The notes beneath the pieces were generated by a model. That model was not told where the DNA came from. It was given only the letters and a program-made list of their open reading frames with translations, and made no database searches. This document shows, in pieces, positions 4,610 through 5,014 of a stretch of 5,014 nucleotides of DNA. A program made the position numbers and the translations under genes. Source of the DNA: Chromatiales bacterium (GTDB lineage Bacteria; Pseudomonadota; Gammaproteobacteria; JACCYU01); the NCBI GenBank assembly GCA_031177845.1, contig JAPSGG010000171.1, positions 1 through 5,014 on the forward strand. Direction: 5' to 3'. Position 1 is the first letter of the stretch. Each line of letters begins with the position of its first letter.

Positions 4610-5014
4610 CCTGATATGGTATCTTGAAATTGCTGCAGGCTATTTAACACAAGCGATATCCCGCGCCCCGCCGCGTGACTCGCTGAAATAGGAGAGCCGA
4701 TCCCGCACCCGTCCGGGCTGTTGAGGATCGTGAGCGCCGTGTCGACCGCGGGCCAATTGAGCAGCGGCTCGCCCATTCCCATGAACACGACGTTGGTCGG
4801 CTTGTCGTCCGGATTGCGCAGCACGACCTCTCGCACCTGCCCCGCGATCTCGAACGGCGTCAGGTTCCGCCGGAACCCCATCAGCCCCGTGGCGCAGAAC
4901 CCGCATCGAAGCGCGCAGCCGGCCTGCGACGAGATGCAGAGGGTCCGGCGAGACCCGGTCGGGATCAGAACCGACTCGATCGCTTCACCGTCGTCGAGCC
5001 GCCAGAGGAACTTC
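4558..5014 (-). CDS. rlmN: RlmN radical-SAM 23S rRNA methyltransferase fragment, broken at both ends of view
   Basis: RlmN is a cytoplasmic radical-SAM enzyme that methylates C2 of A2503 in 23S rRNA (and A37 of some tRNAs). The gene enters from the right edge, so its start is outside the window. The segment shows the beta-hairpin lead-in (LIPTGSRRTLCISSQAGC), the iron-sulphur motif C-x3-C-x2-C as CALRCGFC (4917-4894), the family sequence ATGLMGFRRNLTPFEI, and the SAM-binding FMGMGEPLLNW with GMGEP at 4779-4765. Homology ends after GCGIG at about 4696, where the family continues with a basic ITVSTVG block. Instead 45 unrelated residues follow to a stop at 4558. The C-terminal part with the methyl-carrying Cys is lost, so this copy should be inactive as drawn. 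Its high GC contrasts with the AT-richer tail. Confidence 0.92.
   Translation of the reverse strand, partial: KFLWRLDDGEAIESVLIPTGSRRTLCISSQAGCALRCGFCATGLMGFRRNLTPFEIAGQVREVVLRNPDDKPTNVVFMGMGEPLLNWPAVDTALTILNSPDGCGIGSPISASHAAGRGISLVLNSLQQFQDTISGCLSRPLGVLGRLMLIF
4699..4702. other. Breakpoint in rlmN at GATC
   Basis: RlmN similarity is perfect in style up to the codons GGG-ATC-GGC and absent right after. The base composition changes at the same place. The site is GATC, as at the kinase/TreY breakpoint. The join could lie a few bases to the left. Confidence 0.45.

Overview
The window looks like a mosaic of gene pieces. The best-supported parts are GC-rich and read like bacterial DNA: treY plus a DUF2243 gene (their wording suggests Alphaproteobacteria, possibly Rhizobiales), a nucleotide-sugar epimerase next to a polysaccharide-cluster-type P-loop kinase, and an rlmN fragment. 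Between about 3240 and 4690 the DNA is visibly more AT-rich, and almost every recognisable gene there is a stump. No host can be named from this sequence alone.

Layout. 1-456 (minus): N-terminal part of a GalE-like sugar epimerase, whose homology stops near base 85. 464-712 (plus): unrecognised 82-residue reading frame. 735-about 1005 (plus): start of a thymidylate-kinase-like P-loop protein that runs straight into the C-terminal half of malto-oligosyltrehalose synthase (TreY, to 2430) at a GGATCC site. 2491-3006 (plus): a DUF2243 four-helix membrane protein, the only gene that looks complete. 3247-3665 (plus): a 70-residue frame of unknown function coupled to the first residues of a short-chain dehydrogenase with a damaged nucleotide-binding motif. 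3674-3868 (minus): signal peptide and first residues of a secreted protein with a carbohydrate-binding-like start. 4048-4170 (plus): a 40-residue basic frame. 4222-4609 (minus): a probable protein broken by several frameshifts. 4558-5014 (minus): the radical-SAM core of RlmN, entering from the right edge and losing homology at a GATC near 4700.

How the genes relate. treY (trehalose synthesis from glycogen or maltodextrin) and the DUF2243 gene lie 60 bases apart and may have been one transcript. The epimerase and the kinase would fit a polysaccharide locus. The other pieces share no evident pathway. At least five recognisable genes end abruptly inside 5 kb (epimerase, kinase, TreY, dehydrogenase, RlmN), and the secreted protein appears to be a sixth. 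Either this is a recombination-scarred, decaying region, or the sequence is a cloning or assembly chimera. Two of the sharpest breakpoints sit on GATC, which makes the artefact explanation a serious one. I found no CRISPR array, tRNA, rRNA, insertion sequence or convincing new system; the frameshifted gene at 4222-4609 is the least explained item.
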